The notes: a model not told the origin generated them from the sequence alone. Counted from the first letter of the stretch, positions 42,912-56,156 are shown. The stretch: 64,000 nt of DNA from Prorocentrum cordatum (GCA_963575745.1 CAUYUJ010002701.1:1-64000), one strand, 5' to 3'. Numbers and translations are program-made.

Positions 42912-43510
42912 TCGGCCTCCCAGGGGCGACGCGCGCTTCGAAATCTTGTGGCGTGTGCTCGGCGGCGGGCGGTGTCTGTCTATACCCCCTGGGTAGCGGT
43001 ATACTCTGAAAGGTGTGTGTGTGTGTGTGGACTGCGTGTCTGGTCTGGACGTGCGCCCGCGAGGGGATCGTCTATGATTTGTATGTCCCTATGCGTCCCA
43101 GAGGTGGGAAAGGCGAGCAGTATATGATCATTGCGTTGATCCTCGTGATGCTGTTCTTTGTGCGCAACCCTCTTTTCACGATTGTCGTGGTGATCCTCAT
43201 CAGCGCCAACTTCAGCATCACCGACAAGACGGTCAATTCCTTCAGCATCAGCATTTTCTTCGCGTCGATCTCCGCTATTATCTTCACATACTTTGCCCAC
43301 GTGATCGCGTGCTCGTGCGACGTGATCTGCTACTCCTTCGCCATCGAGGCCGAAAAGGGGGAGCAACAGGAGCGCATGACTGAGCTCTACGACCTCTTTC
43401 GTCGCCAGGCCTTTCAGGCGGACGCCTCGCAGGCTATGCGCTACCCCGCCGAGGTGGAAGCGCCTGCCCATCATTCGGCCCGAGTCATTGCTTACCGCGC
43501 GCAGCCCTGA
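41702..43510 (+). CDS. SLC44 (choline transporter-like) family membrane protein, 3' exons
   Basis: The last four exons are visible. Exon 1 ends at 41808 with GAVSVASLIMALVEM and a GC donor (GAAATG|GCAAGC); its 5' edge near 41702-41735 is uncertain. Exon 2 (42076-42267, phase 0, GC donor CCAG|GCGTG) reads KCNPIRCLIAMIWCW and then LVAHMFHGGSLTEAAYKTTD. Exon 3 (42674 to about 42825) reads AVIADSIVHKEMTQISMLLG. Exon 4 (about 43121-43510, stop TGA) has hydrophobic segments MIIALILVMLFFV and FTIVVVILISANFS, and a CDVICYSFAIEAEKGEQQER segment that fits the SLC44 C-terminal D..xC..xE pattern. SLC44 proteins are multi-pass choline/ethanolamine transporters of plasma or organelle membranes. The N-terminal exons lie before or within the gap. 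The stop is 71 bp before the duplication copy B boundary. The substrate cannot be told from sequence. Confidence 0.65.
42484..42655. mobile_element. GC-rich foldback element, copy 3, within an intron
   Basis: GCTCCGCGCGGGTTTCTCGG on the left pairs with GCTCCGTCTGGATTTCTTGG read on minus from the right, then GATCGGCGCTGG on both. TATATTTGTT occurs on both sides (about 42490 and 42641) as a direct 10-bp repeat. It lies between exons 2 and 3 of the SLC44-like gene. Confidence 0.8.
42850..42910. repeat. (GT)n microsatellite in an intron
   Basis: Pure GT dinucleotides; a second short run is at 43013-43030. Both lie between exons 3 and 4 of the SLC44-like gene. Confidence 0.95.
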
Positions 43511-44848
43511 GCTGCAGCCGTGGCAGCGCCTCATCGCAGCACTGCCAGCGATGTGAGGGGGGTGGCCGTGGCCATAGCAGTGGGAATCGGGCTATCGTCA
43601 GTTTTGAGCAAAATCGAGGCCCGTGGGGGGGCAGCGCTCGAGACCCCCACGGGCGCCTCTAAGCATCTGGGCGCTCACCGCGGCGGCAAATTGCGACTGA
43701 CCCCATCAGCAATCCAAAGAGGCCAAGTGACAACGTGCCGCGAGCTCCCGATTCGGATTTCGAAACACAGATGCACAACAAGATGCATCACGAGGACCCA
43801 AGAAACCTCCAAGAGCCCAAGGGCCTAAGGGCCCTCACCCTTGTCCCCATGCCCCGAAGAGCCTTCCAGGAGGCTCAACAGGGCCCAATACAACAACTCA
43901 GGCCCCCATGAGATTCCCGAACCAAGATCGGTGGCGGGTTGTTCCGAAGGCCATTAGATATGCAACGCATGCGTAGCCTAGCCCTCATCCTCCTTCTCCT
44001 GCTCATCCTAGTCGTACTCCTGATCATCCGTCGCTGTTTTCCCTCGCACCTACTATCCACCTCTGCTCCCCTGTCCTCTTGCGCTGCTCCTTTCCTGGAT
44101 CGAGAGGGCCGACGCTCGGCCACGGGTTGTTCTGGCTCGCCAGCGGGCGGTCCCTGCCCGAGGCGCCCGCGCATCCCCGCGCAGGCACCGGGCCCAGAGG
44201 CAGGCCGCCAGGCAGGCCGCCAGGCAGGCCCCCAGGAGGCGTCCTCGCAGCCCTCACGCGAGGATGTGCCTCATGGCCTATGGGGCGGTGGGGGGGAAGG
44301 TGCGGAGGCCAGATCGATTATCCTCAGGGCGTGTGTTAGCCCAAACGTGTGTCTACCCCGTTCGGCTCCGCCGATATTTAACCGCCCGCATCGTGTTGGA
44401 GTGCCTCAGTGGACAAACACACGTCGGTGCTGACGCACGTTCTGAGGATCATCGATCAGAAGAGGAACAGATACCGATGCCGCTACTTGTCCCTCGTGGT
44501 TTCGGCTGGATTCGCTTCGAAATCTCATCAGAACGCACCACTGGAAAGGTCCGCGGAGTTGCGGCATCGGCATCTGCTTTTCGGTTCCCCCAGGAGGCGG
44601 AGGGAAGGAGGGAGGCTGGAGGCAGGAACGAAGAGCGGGGAGAGATGCAGGATAGAAACAGGGAGGATGGGGGAAGGGCGTGGCGAGGTGGAGGGCTGAA
44701 GGAGGAGGGGAAGGGACGACGGAGGCATCGAGTGGATGAAGGAGGAGGATGGGCGGAGGGCTGGAGGCATAGAGTGGATGGAGGGGAGGAGGATGAGGTA
44801 ATGGAGGGCTTCCATCCCCTCTTCCTTCTCTCTCCATCCTGGTGTCTC

Positions 44849-44925
44849 CTCCCTCCCTCCCTCCCTCCTCCACCTCCTCCTCCTCCTCCTCCTCCTCCTC
44901 CTCCTCCTCCTCCTCCTCCTCTTTC
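44849..44925. repeat. (CCTC)n/(CTC)n tract, copy B
   Basis: Counterpart of 10063-10145 with a different repeat number. Confidence 0.85.
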
Positions 44926-47831
44926 CACTCATCCCTCATCCTTCTTCTCACCCTCATCCTTCTCCTCACTCCCTCCCTCCCTCCCCTCGTCCTTCCACGA
45001 TACTTTCTCCCGTTGCATTTGACATTGGTTGGCCCACCTTGCCAAGCGCCTTGCGGGCCTTCTCGTCCTCCTGGACCACGGCCTTGAACTCCCACGGGAA
45101 CTTTGGCCTGGTCAGGGGCTCCAGCTCGAGCGGGGCGAACTCCCCGTCGGTGCCCGCAGCCGCCGCCGGGACCCCCTCCTCGCTCTTCCGCTGCTGAATC
45201 GCCAAGAGCTCCGCCCTCGGCCTGATCATCAAGAAGCTGCGGTCCAGCATCACGGCGCCGCCGTCCACCCCAGGCACGTCCTTGATCACCTGCGTGTACG
45301 TGCCCACCTTCATGGTCATGGTGTCCTCCTCATGCGCCTTGTCCGCCACGACTGGCACGCTCCAGGCGGGGACGCTGATGGTGCTGCGGGGGTCCTTGAA
45401 GTTAACGTTCGGCACGATGAAGATGTTGAGCTCCTGCTGCTCAATGTGCACGCGGCCTGCTGCGACGCGAGCTCCATCTCCAACGAAGGCGCCAGGGTAT
45501 ATCACCACCCTGCCTGCGAAATGAAGCTTGAGCTTCTCCTCCATGGACCCGCATGCATCACGCGTCCTGTCGAAGTAGAGCTTCACTCCGCCACCGGGCC
45601 TACCAGCTGACATCTGGGAGGACGGGCACACCAGGAAGTCAAGGCCCACATCGAGGAGAGAGATCGGCTTCGCGTGCTGCTCCTTCTCATCGTTCTCGTC
45701 GTTCTCGTCCTCGACGACCACCTCCACCTTCTCGGCCGCGGTCTCCACCGCGGCGTCCTCATCCCTCGCTGCAATCACCGCAGGCTCGGTCTTCCCTGCG
45801 ACCCTCGTCTTGGGCTTCTTCGGCGTCGGCGGCACCGCGGCGGCATCGTCACCGCCGTTGGAGCCGCCCACTGGTTTGGTAATGGCAGGCCCGCAACCGA
45901 ACAGCCACTCCTCCATGATGGCATGCGTCAGGTAGCGGCTCGCCTCGTCGCACTTCCACAGGCGGCGCGACATGTCACAAGCCCCCATACCCTTGAAGAG
46001 GATGAAGTATTCCTTGCCGTTGATCTCTACCTGAGTGCACTGTTCCAAGGCCACAACCACTGTGTTCTGAGGCTGCGCGGACGTCGTCTCGGCCGTCTCG
46101 GCGCCAGCATTGTCGGCATTGTCACCGCGCGGGCTGGACTCAGCATCTGGAGCGGTCAGGGGCAGGGCCACGGCAGAGGCTTTCCTCCGAAGCGCGTCGG
46201 CGCCTTCCTCGAAACCCAGGCAGAATAAGCTTTTCCATGTTTGCAGCGCCGCAAGCTCTTGGGCATCCATCCGTCGGAGCCGCTCCTGAAGCAATAACTG
46301 CATAACCATTGACTTGACCAAGGTATCAACACCTTCGGGCACTGCGCCAGGGAACTCAACCTGCAGTGCCTTCACGATGTCGGCCTTCTTCATGCACTCG
46401 ATCTTGGACTTGACCTGCGCTTCGCGGCTCCTTTGGGCGGTGGCGAAATCACTGCCTCTCGACCTCCAATCGTCCTTGTCGTCCCCCTCCATATTCCTGC
46501 TCCCTCCTCTCCCTCCTCCGCATCATCATCTTCTCCTCCCCGGGCTCCTCCCCCTCCTTCTAATACTCCTCCTCCGCTCCCCCCCCGTGGGATTAAAACG
46601 CCACCGCGGTCCGCAACATTGCAACGACGGGCTTCTTCACCACTCGGCCCTTCAAGATTTCGGCAATCTCGAACACCCTGAGCCACAATGCCTCGCTGGA
46701 GGGGTTCCCGTTCTCTACGCTATTGTACCCGAAAATGTCGGCCTCCACGGCGGCCCCGAATTCGATCCCATTGATGATGTACTGCTTGATGGGCTCGCTG
46801 CCGAACTGCGCGTTCTCTGCAATCAGCTTCAATGCCTTCTGAATGTAGAGGAACCTCGTGCGGTGGGTAGCCACGACGTCGGATTGGTCAGCCCAGAGCT
46901 CAGCCACCCATTGGGCCAAGGAGGCGTCGACCGACTGGAGCCGGATGGTCAGCATGGTACTCTCCTTGTCAACTTTGCGCTTCTCATCGACCCATGCATT
47001 TTTGTCCTCGGAGGGCGAAACCAAACACGACGGCCGACCCCCAAACACAAGACAACCGACCAGGGGGGGCAGAAACGAAAGCACCCCAGGACCCAACACT
47101 TTCGAAAGGTGTTTAAGCTTAGAGGCGCCATGTTTGATGACGCCCAGTCCTTGTCATCACTTATCTGATCGAGCAACGTCAGAATGTAACCAGACATCCG
47201 ATACAAGCAAGACGGCGTATGCATATCCAGAACTTTGAAATCATCCGAGACAATAGTTCGACATGTTGCCTGCAGATCGTCTCCTGGGTACACCCTGCCC
47301 TTCGAGCGCAAGAGAGTCGAGCTGATCCTGGTCACGACAACGTGTGTCTGCTCGAGGTACGTCAGGTTCTGCAAGGGAGGGTTGTCGGTGAGGAAGTCGG
47401 CGACCAGCTTCTTAGTCCTCGTCCGATTCTTGCCGTCGCTGCCGATTGCCATGTTGAGCGAGGCCAAACATGAAGCCATATCAACATCATCTTGATGTGT
47501 CGACGCCACACCATCTTTTGCACAGTCGTTTTTATCATCACCCTCGGGTTTGGGCTTCTCCACGAGCTCGCTGTGCACGTCGTAAATGTGATCCATGATG
47601 CGAGGGCGCAACATCTTCCACAGTGCGAAGTGTTCCTCCTCAGAGTCTCTGTCGCCGAACTGGAACACAACCTTCCCCTTGTCCGACTGGAGCTTCATCC
47701 CCAAGCGAACTCCGAACCTCACCATCCGGCGGAGTTCACCAGTATTCCAATGTGAACGGTCAATTTTCCGCACTGGGTGGACAATAAGCGTTCATCACGT
47801 CTTTCCAGGAATAGGGTCGAGTGCGGACTGT

Positions 47832-48178
47832 TCTCATTGGAGGCGGCTTGTGGGGGTGGTGTTGGGTTGTTTTGTTGTGGGTGCATGTAGGTGTGCGGGA
47901 TTGGTGGTGGGTGTTCTGGTGGTTGTTTTTTGTTTTTTTTGGTTTATTTTTTGTTTTTTCTTTTTTTTTTTTGTTTTGTTTTTTTGTTCATTTTTTTGCT
48001 TTTGTTTTTTGTTTTGTTTTATTCTTTGCTTGTATTTTCTTGTTTTTTTATTTTGTTTTTTGTTGTCGTGTCTGTTCTTTTTGTTTATGTTGTTTTTTTT
48101 TTTTTTTTTCGAGTTGTTCTTGTTTTATTTTTTGGGTTTTTTGGGTTGTTATTTGTTGGTTTTTCTCGTTTTTGTGTT
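47832..48178. other. T/G-rich tract interrupting an exon; suspected sequence artefact
   Basis: Almost only T with scattered G on the plus strand (TTTTTTGTTTT patterns). It replaces sequence that copy A keeps open. Mismatches cluster just before it (47783-47832), which suggests falling consensus quality. Confidence 0.6.
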
Positions 48179-49642
48179 CCGCTTGCGTGCAATGTGCCAC
48201 GGCATCTGGCGTGACGGCGGCCTTAGCAGACCCCTTCGGCTTAGCCTTGCCTTTTGCCTTCGGGTTCGCCACCGTCGTCAGCAGACGCTTGGCAGGGCTC
48301 GCGGACAACGCATCTTTGAAGATGGAAGAGTCGGCCATCGGAGTGGTCAGCTGCACCAGGCGCTTACAATCAGAAGTCTTCTGCAATATCCAGCGCACGT
48401 CGCGGTCCGGGTGGTTCACGTAGTCCACGTCAGTAGCAATCTCTTGCGCGACATCTGCCTCCCCATCGTCATCGTCATCCTTGGGCTGGGGCTCAAAGAC
48501 GGTCGGCACCGCGTACTTGAGAACCTCGAACATCGCATCGCCAAAGGCCCCGTGGTAGCTGTCCTTGGCCAACACGTCCCCGATCTTGTCGAACACGAGG
48601 AACATGGCCTTCGGATTCATGCGACGCTCCTCGAACACCACGAACTCCCCCCACCAGTCCACCAGCCTGTCCCATATCTGCAAAGCGTCGCACCTCTTCT
48701 TGAATAAAGCTGCGCGCTTGAAATCCTCAAGCCCGTCGAACATCTCCCTGTAGTTCTCCTTGACGAATCTGTTGTACTTCGCCTCGAAGCCCTTGAAGCG
48801 GCTGCCGTTGCCATCGTCACCCTTGTTCCCGGAGCTGCCCGCATCTGCATCGTCCAGCTGCGCGTCATCGGCAGACCGTTTCTTAGCAGCATCTCGCTCA
48901 TCCTTGAGGAACTTCACCCAGTACGCTGCAATCACTGGTGTAATCTCAAGCCTCTCGACGAAGGACGTGGAAGATCCCACTGCGACCATGGAGTTGCACT
49001 GGACCTTGATCCAGATCTGCGCGTCTACTGGGATCTGGGGGTTCAACAGCACGATGCGGGGCACCTGGCAGAAAAGTTAAGCTTCCTGTCCCCCCTTCAG
49101 GACTGCCCCCCACATCCACATCCCTCTCCCCGAGGAGCCCGAGGAGGGATGGGGATGGGTGGCCATGAGGGCGAGGAGGGGTGGACGGACACGATGACCA
49201 TCAGGGACGTCGGGGTCACCACCCCTGGAGGTCGAAACCAACATGTTGTTGTAATGTGCGGCCCCATGGGCCCCAGGAGGAGCCCCCTTTCCCCACCTCC
49301 CCTCTCGGCCCCCTCACCCTCCATATTCATCTTTCTCCTCGTTCCTCTGACTCTGACTCGGCGCTCATTTAACCCTTGACCTCCATCCACCTCCTCCTTC
49401 TCCCCTCATCGCCCGACGGCCGACGTGCCCGCCCGCCCCGGGGGGGGGTTCTTAATTAGCTGGCAGGGGGAACCTGGTTCGCGATCAGCAGTCGGACCTG
49501 CTCGTTGGGCTGCTTCGTGTCCTCCACGTGCTGGATCATATCATAGCACGCTTCGATGAGCGTCGCCCCCCCCAGCACGTGGAGCTGCCATTTCCGCGGG
49601 TCCAGCTGGTCTGGGACGACCATGATGTCCCCTGCGCGGTCC

Positions 49643-49651
49643 CCCCAGTTC
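49643..49651. repeat. Left copy of 9-bp target-site duplication
   Basis: CCCCAGTTC directly precedes the inserted sequence. Copy A has a single CCCCAGTTC at 14491-14499. Confidence 0.8.
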
Positions 49652-49674
49652 CAAAGGGGACCGAACTAGAACCA

Positions 49675-49706
<32 letters not shown>

Positions 49707-49773
49707 CACCGGCGCGACCAGCGCGATTGCGACCGGCGCGACCGGCGCGACCGGCGCAACCGGCGCGACCGGC

Positions 49774-49805
<32 letters not shown>

Positions 49806-49850
49806 CACCGGCGACTGGCGCGACCGGCGCGACCGGCGCGACCGGCGCAC

Positions 49851-49881
<31 letters not shown>

Positions 49882-49985
49882 CACAACCGGCTCGACCGGC
49901 GCGACCGGCTCCGGCGCGACCGGCGCGACCGGCACGATCAGCACGACCGGCGCGACCGGCGCGACCGGCGCGCCCGGCGCGCCCG
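49675..49985 (+). repeat. GCGACCGGC nonamer array, left
   Basis: About 33 copies of GCGACCGGC with CACCGGC and CAACCGGC variants. A short unrelated-phase relative lies at 53998-54070. Confidence 0.9.
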
Positions 49986-50102
49986 GTTGGGGGCCTCCGG
50001 GGGGCCTCTTGGGGCCATCTTGGGGCCTCTTGGTGCCTCCTGGGCGCGTCGGGGGGCCATCTTGGAGGGCATGGATCCAAGAAGAGGGGAGCTTTAATGA
50101 GC

Positions 50103-50422
50103 GCTGCTCCCTCGGAAGGGCAAAATGAGCCCAAAACCTTAGTAAAATCAATAATTTTGCCTTGACGGGAGGGGGGAGCTTGCATGAGCGCTGTTTTTTT
50201 TATTTTTTTGTTTTTTTTTTTGTTTTTGGTTTTGGTTTCTTTTGTTTTTTTTTTTACTTGTTTTTTTTTTTATTCTGGTTTTTTTGTTTTTTTTTTTTTC
50301 TTTTTTTTTTGTTTTTTTTTTTTTTTTTTACTTATATTTGTTTTTGTTTTTTTTCTTCTTTTAATTAGGTTCTTTTTTTTTTTTTTTCGTTTTTTTGTTT
50401 TTGGTTATTTTTTGTTTTGTTA

Positions 50423-50453
<31 letters not shown>

Positions 50454-50590
50454 CTTTGTTTTTTTTGTTTTTGTTTTAGTTTTTTGTTTTTATTTTTTTT
50501 TTTTTTTTCTTTTTGCTGCCCCTCAGAAGGGCCAAATGGAGCCAACACCGTAGTAAAATCAATGTTTTTGGCTTCAAGGAAGAGGAGGGT
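50103..50590 (+). repeat. Direct repeat pair flanking a T-rich tract
   Basis: GCTGCTCCCTCGGAAGGGCA.. (50103) and GCTGCCCCTCAGAAGGGCCA.. (50514) each continue to TAGTAAAATCAAT. Between them lies 320 bp of nearly pure T with G (50192-50512), possibly an artefact like 47832-48178. Confidence 0.7.
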
Positions 50591-50816
50591 ACCTTATCTC
50601 CGTCCCCCCGTCGGGGCCAGAATCCTCGTGAGGGGTGTCGTTTTTTAGCCCTCCGAGGAGTCGAAAAAGACCCCCCCGGCGACCCGCGGAACACCCCCTC
50701 CAGGCCCAGGGGGAGGGGGTAGGGGGAGGGGTAAACCCCTCCCCGTAGGGGAAGAAGGGGGGTTGAGGACAGAGAGAGCTCGCTGAACCACTCACGCCCA
50801 AAGGGCTGGTGGGATT

Positions 50817-51240
50817 TGAGGATGTCTCGAGCGAAACGCTGGTTTTTCAGAATTTGTTGAGGATGTCTCGAGCGAAACGCTTGTTTTGTGTTATAGATTG
50901 TCCTCTCCTGGGGGCCTGAATTCTGAGGATCTCTCAAGTGGATTCGTGCCCTGGTCTTGAGGATGCCTCGAGCGAGACGCTTGGTTTCACGCCTCCAGGT
51001 GGCCCAGACAGATAGATGTCTAGCATGAGGATTTGTTGAGGATGTCTCGAACCAGAGGCTTGTTTTCACGTGTCCAGGTCGCCCAGGCGGATGTCTAACA
51101 TGAGCATTTGTTGAGGATGTCTCGAGCGAGACGCTTTGTTTGCACGTGTCCAGGTTGCCCAAGCGGATGTCTAGCATGAGGATGAGCTGACAACGTCTTG
51201 AGCGAAACGCGTGTTTTCACGTGTCCAGGTCGCCCAGGCA
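50817..51240 (+). repeat. About 80-bp tandem repeat
   Basis: Units share GAGGATGTCTCGAGCGAAACGC and CACGTGTCCAGGTCGCCCAG, near 50819, 50860, 50959, 51040, 51114 and 51190. Confidence 0.8.
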
Positions 51241-51249
51241 CAGCACAGC

Positions 51250-51611
51250 CCTCGGCACGGTACATCAATATCGATACCCTTAGCATTGCAGCCTGGCATG
51301 TTGCCTGGCACGTTCCGCGGAGCGTCCCGTGGCGTGTCCCCCTGGCACGTCGCGCGGTGCACGTCCATTGGCACGTTCCGTAGCGCGTCCCCTTGGCACG
51401 TCCCACGGTGCGTGCCCATGGCACGTCCCCTGGCACGTCCCCTGGCGCGTCCCGTGGGACGTTCCGCGGCGCGTCCTCTTGGCATGTTCCCTCTGTCGAT
51501 TAGTTCTGGGGCAGCTACCATCTGCTCAGGCAGCTCGAGCTTACGATCCAGATCAGTTCGGTGAGGACTCGGATGCCAGGGAGGACTCGATCCACAACGC
51601 TATATCTATAT

Positions 51612-51650
<39 letters not shown>

Positions 51651-52265
51651 ACAATCGCGGCATGACGCATCGCAGTTCAGCACGGCCCAGCACAGCACAG
51701 CCGTCGGCACGGTACATCAATATCGATACACTCAACTATACACTTTGGCACGAGAGAGAGAGAGCACAATCGCGGCATGACGCATCGCAGTTCAGCACGG
51801 CCCAGCACAGCACAGCCGTCGGCACGGTACATCAATATCGATACACTCAACTATACACTTTGGCACGGTCCTTGGCGCGTTCCGTGGCGAGTCCACCTGG
51901 CACGTCGCGCGGCGCGTCCCATGGCACGTCCCTCGGCACGTCCATTGGCACGTTCCGTAGCGCGTCCCCTTGGCACGTCCCACGGTGCGTCCCCATGGCA
52001 CGTCCCCTGGCACGTCGCCTGGCGCGTCCCTTGGGACGTTCCGCGGCGCGTCCTCTTGGCATGGTCCCTCTGTCGATTAATTCTGGGGCAGCTACCATCC
52101 TGAGCAGCTCGAGCTTACGCTCCAGATCAGTTCGGTGAGGACTCGGATGCCAGGGAGGACTCGATCCACAACGCTATATAGAAAACAATCGCGGCATGGC
52201 ACATCGCAGTTCAGCACGGCGTAGCACAGCACAGCCCTCGGCACAGTACATCATCATCGATACAT
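51250..52265 (+). repeat. GGCACGTCCC repeats with a shared unique tail, two copies
   Basis: Degenerate TGGCACGTCCC/GGCGCGTCCC units (51290-51480 and 51865-52065) are each followed by CGATTA, TTCTGGGGCAGCTACCATC and GAGGACTCGATCCACAACGC. A (GA)n run is at 51617-51648. A third copy is at 54140-54430. Confidence 0.8.
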
Positions 52266-53734
52266 TTAGCATTGCATGTGCCCGTCGCCCAATCAGGTGT
52301 CTTTGAAATGTTACAATGCCTTACATTTCTATATTCCTTTCCGGGTTCGTGGGTCGATCATGTTCTACTGCGCTGTCCCAGCGCGTTGGGTTGCCACGAG
52401 GCAGATCCTGCAGGACCAAGATTCAGCTGCGCGTGAGAGCGACCCTTCGCCAAATTGACCTTTGGTGCGGGCCCACCAGGGCTCCCTCAGGCACTGGCCC
52501 ACGCGCTTGGATCTGGCCCCCTCCCTCCCCCGCAGCCCCCCCCCCAAGCTGCACACCAAAGGTCACCCCTACCTGCAGGGCCACCCCTACCTGCAGGGCC
52601 ACGCCCTCCGTGCCACCGAGAGCTCATGGCAGCGTCTCCTTTCCCGATCCGCCCCAGGTTCTCCAGACACACATACCGCTACCCTTGCCTCGTTTGCGCC
52701 TCGTTGGGCCTCCTGGGAGGCCCTCGTCGCCACCGCTGGATTCGCCTCGGGAGTCTGGTCAGAAGGCACCCCAGGAGAGGGCCATGAAGCATCGGTATCG
52801 ATACCGTCTGGTGCCTCAAATATCTTGCATGCCTCGCCCTGATGAGATTGGTAAGAGCGGTTTTCACAATCGTTGGCCACGATATGTTGGGGGGTCACGG
52901 CATTGTTGTGAGGTGTACGTTGATTTACCTCTCTCCTTCTTGTTCTATCTTCGAGTCGGCGACTACGAGGCGTCGGCGACTACGATGCGTAGCTCGCGAC
53001 GCACACATTCGAGATCCGATGTCAAAAAGGTTGCTCCTAATGTGGTTTCCTCGCTCTCGGCCCTCCTTTCCCCCTCCTACAGTCCTTATTGGGCCCGTTC
53101 GCGTTTGAATTTTGACGACGCCTCAGGCGGGTCTCCACGGGCATGCTCCCGCAGAAAGGCACTCGGGATTACACGCACGCCCGAGCTGCTCAAGCATGTC
53201 GTTTTCCCCGCCGCTGCGATCGCAGAAAGGCACCCGGGGTTGCACGCACACCCGGGCTGCTGACGCAGTTTTTCTGTTTACTCGACGCTTCCGCGCGCCA
53301 TCCGCTGCAGGGCGGGGTGCGGCCGGGGTCTTTTCCAGCGCCTTCTGCATGCGACTTCCGCACGCAGTACCGCATCGTTTCCTCTTGCTCCTCCCGCGGC
53401 GGTGCGCGCCGGCGCAGCCGACGGGCCGGCCCGGCGATGCGTCGGCGACTACGAGGCGTAGCTCGCGACGCACACATTCGAGATCCGATGTCACAAAGGT
53501 TGCTCCTGATGTGGTATCCTCGCTCTCGGCCCTCCTTTCCCCCTCCTCCATTCCTGCCCCCGCGGCCTCTCGTGTTCTTCATTTTGACTAAGGCCGGCAG
53601 GAGTCTGCCCGGGCATCCCCCCCGCAGAAAGGCACGACATCACGACATCACGTCCTCATGACACCTCCCATGGGGCACCTACATGGCAAGTGCGATCTAT
53701 GTGATGGTGTCGCAACCGACCTCACTTACACACT

Positions 53735-53925
53735 ACACCACGCCGCACCGCACCGCACCGCACCGCACCACACCGCACCGCACACACACACGCACACACA
53801 CACACACACACCACAACACACCACACCACACCACACACACGCACACACCACACCACACACCACGCCACACAACATCACGCCACATCGCACCGTACACCAC
53901 ACCACGCCACGCCACGCCACGAGAT
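53735..53925. repeat. (CACAC)n/(CACCG)n microsatellite
   Basis: CACCGCACCGCAC then CACACA then CACCACAC units; counterpart at 55970-56156. Confidence 0.95.
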
Positions 53926-55969
53926 CATGACACCACCCACGGGACACGACGGGAGAGCGACATGACGACTGTGATGTCTGTGTTGATATCACAATCGACG
54001 CGCCGCTGGCGCAGCCGGCGCCGCTGGCGCAGCCGGCGCAGCCGGCTGCGCCAGCTGCGCCGGTCGCGCGCGGTCCGTGGCTGAAGTTGCTCTATTGGCT
54101 CTGTTTTGTCTACTTTATAATGTGTTATAATTTTGGGGAGTCCACCTGGCACGTCGCGCGGCGCGTCCCATGGCACGTCCCTCGGCCGTCATTGGCACGT
54201 TCCGTCAGCGCGTCCCCTTGGCACGTCCCGCGGTGCGTCCCCGTTGCACGTCCCTGGCACGTCGCCTGGCGCGTCCCTTGGGACGTTCCGCGGCGCGTCC
54301 TCCTGGCATGTCCCCCTGTCGATTAGTTCTGGGGCAGCTACCATCTGCTCAGGCAGCTCGAGCTTCAGATCCAGATCAATTCGGTCAGGACTCGGATGCC
54401 AAGAGGACTCGATCCACAACGCTATAGAGGCGAGAAACAATCGCGGCATGGCACATCGCAGTTCAGCACGGCGTAGCACAGCACAGCCCTCGGCACAGTA
54501 CATCATCATCGATACTTTTAGCATTGCATGTGCCCGTCGCCCAATCAGGTGTCTTTGAAATGTTACAATGCCTTACATTTCTATTTTCCTTTCCGGGTTC
54601 GTGGGTCGATCATGTTCTACTGCGCTGTCCCAGCGCGTTGGGCTGCCACGAGGCAGATCCTGCAGGACCAAGATTCAGCTGCGCGTGAGAGCGACCCTTC
54701 GCCAAATTGACCTTGGGTGCGGGCCCACCAGGGCTCCCTCAGGCACTGGCCCACGCGCTTGGATCTGGCCCCCTCCCTCCCCCGCAGCCCCCCCCCCAAG
54801 CTGCACACCAAAGGTCACCCCTACCTGCAGGGCCACGCCCTCCGTGCCACCGAGAGCTCATGGCAGCGTCTCCTTTCCCGATCCGCCCCAGGTTTTCCAG
54901 ACACACATACCGCTACCCTTGCCTCGTTTGCGCCTCGTTGGGCCTCCTGGGAGGCCCTCGTCGCCACCGCTGGATTCGCCTCGGGAGTCTGGTCAGAAGG
55001 CACCCCAGGAGAGGGCCATGAAGCATCGGTATCGATACCGTCTGGTGCCTCAAATATCTTGCATGCCTCGCCCTGATGAGAGTGGTAAGAGCGGTTTTCA
55101 CAATCGTTGGCCACGATATGTTGGGGGGTCACGGCATTGTTGTGAGGTGTACGTTGATTTACCTCTCTCCTTCTTGTTCTATCTTCGAGTCGGCGACTAC
55201 GAGGCGTCGGCGACTACGAGGCGTAGCTCGCGACGCACACATTCGAGATCCGATGTCAAAAAGGTTGCTCCTAATGTGGTTTCCTCGCTCTCGGCCCTCC
55301 TTTCCCCCTCCTCCATTCCTGCCCCCGCGGCCTCTCGCGTTTAATTTTGACGAGGGCCGGCAGAAGTCTCCACGGGCATGCTCCCGCAGAAAGGCACTCG
55401 GGATTACACGCACGCCCGAGCTGCTCAAGCATGTCGTTTTCCCCGCCGCTGCGTTCGCAGAAAGGCACCCGGGGTTGCACGCACACCCGGGCTGCTGACG
55501 CAGTTTTTCTGTTTACTCGACGCTTCCGCGCGCCATCCGCTGCAGGGCGGGGTGCGGCCGGGGACTTTTCCAGCGCCTTCTGCATGCGACTTCCGCACGC
55601 AGTACCGCATCGTTTCCTCTTGCTCCTCCCGCGGCGGTGCGCGCCGGCGCAGCCGACGGGCCGGCCCGGCGATTCGTCGGCGACTACGAGGCGTAGCTCG
55701 CGACGCACACATTCGAGATCCGATGTCAAAAAGGTTGCTCCTGATGTGGTATCCTCGCTCTCGGCCCTCCTTTCCCCCTCCTCCATTCCTGCCCCCGCGG
55801 CCTCTCGGGTTCTTCATTTTGACTAAGGCCGGCAGGAGTCTGCCCGGGCATCCCCCCCGCAGAAAGGCACGACATCACGACATCACGTCCTCATGACACC
55901 TCCCATGGGGCACCTACATGGCAAGTGCGATCTCTGTGATGGTGTCGCAACCGACCTCACTTACACACT

Positions 55970-56156
55970 CCACCACGCCGCACCGCACCGCACCGCACCG
56001 CACCACACCGCACCGCACACACACACGCACACACACACACACCACAACACACCACACCACACCACACCACACACACGCACACACCACACCACACACCACG
56101 CCACACAACATCACGCCACATCACACCGTACCCCACACCACGCCACGCCACGCCAC
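55970..56156. repeat. (CACAC)n/(CACCG)n microsatellite
   Basis: Second copy of the 53735 array with slightly different unit counts. Confidence 0.95.

Noticed and set aside
50548-50578. CCGTAG followed by TTTTTGGCTTCAAG as a spliced-leader relic
   Set aside because: The two halves are 11 bases apart with an extra T, and the paralogous segment at 50120-50150 does not keep the pattern; chance is likely.
52316-53263. 315-codon frame conserved as 258 codons in the second block (54568-55344)
   Set aside because: The blocks are recent duplicates, so conservation is expected without coding; composition is low-complexity and it runs across repeat modules.
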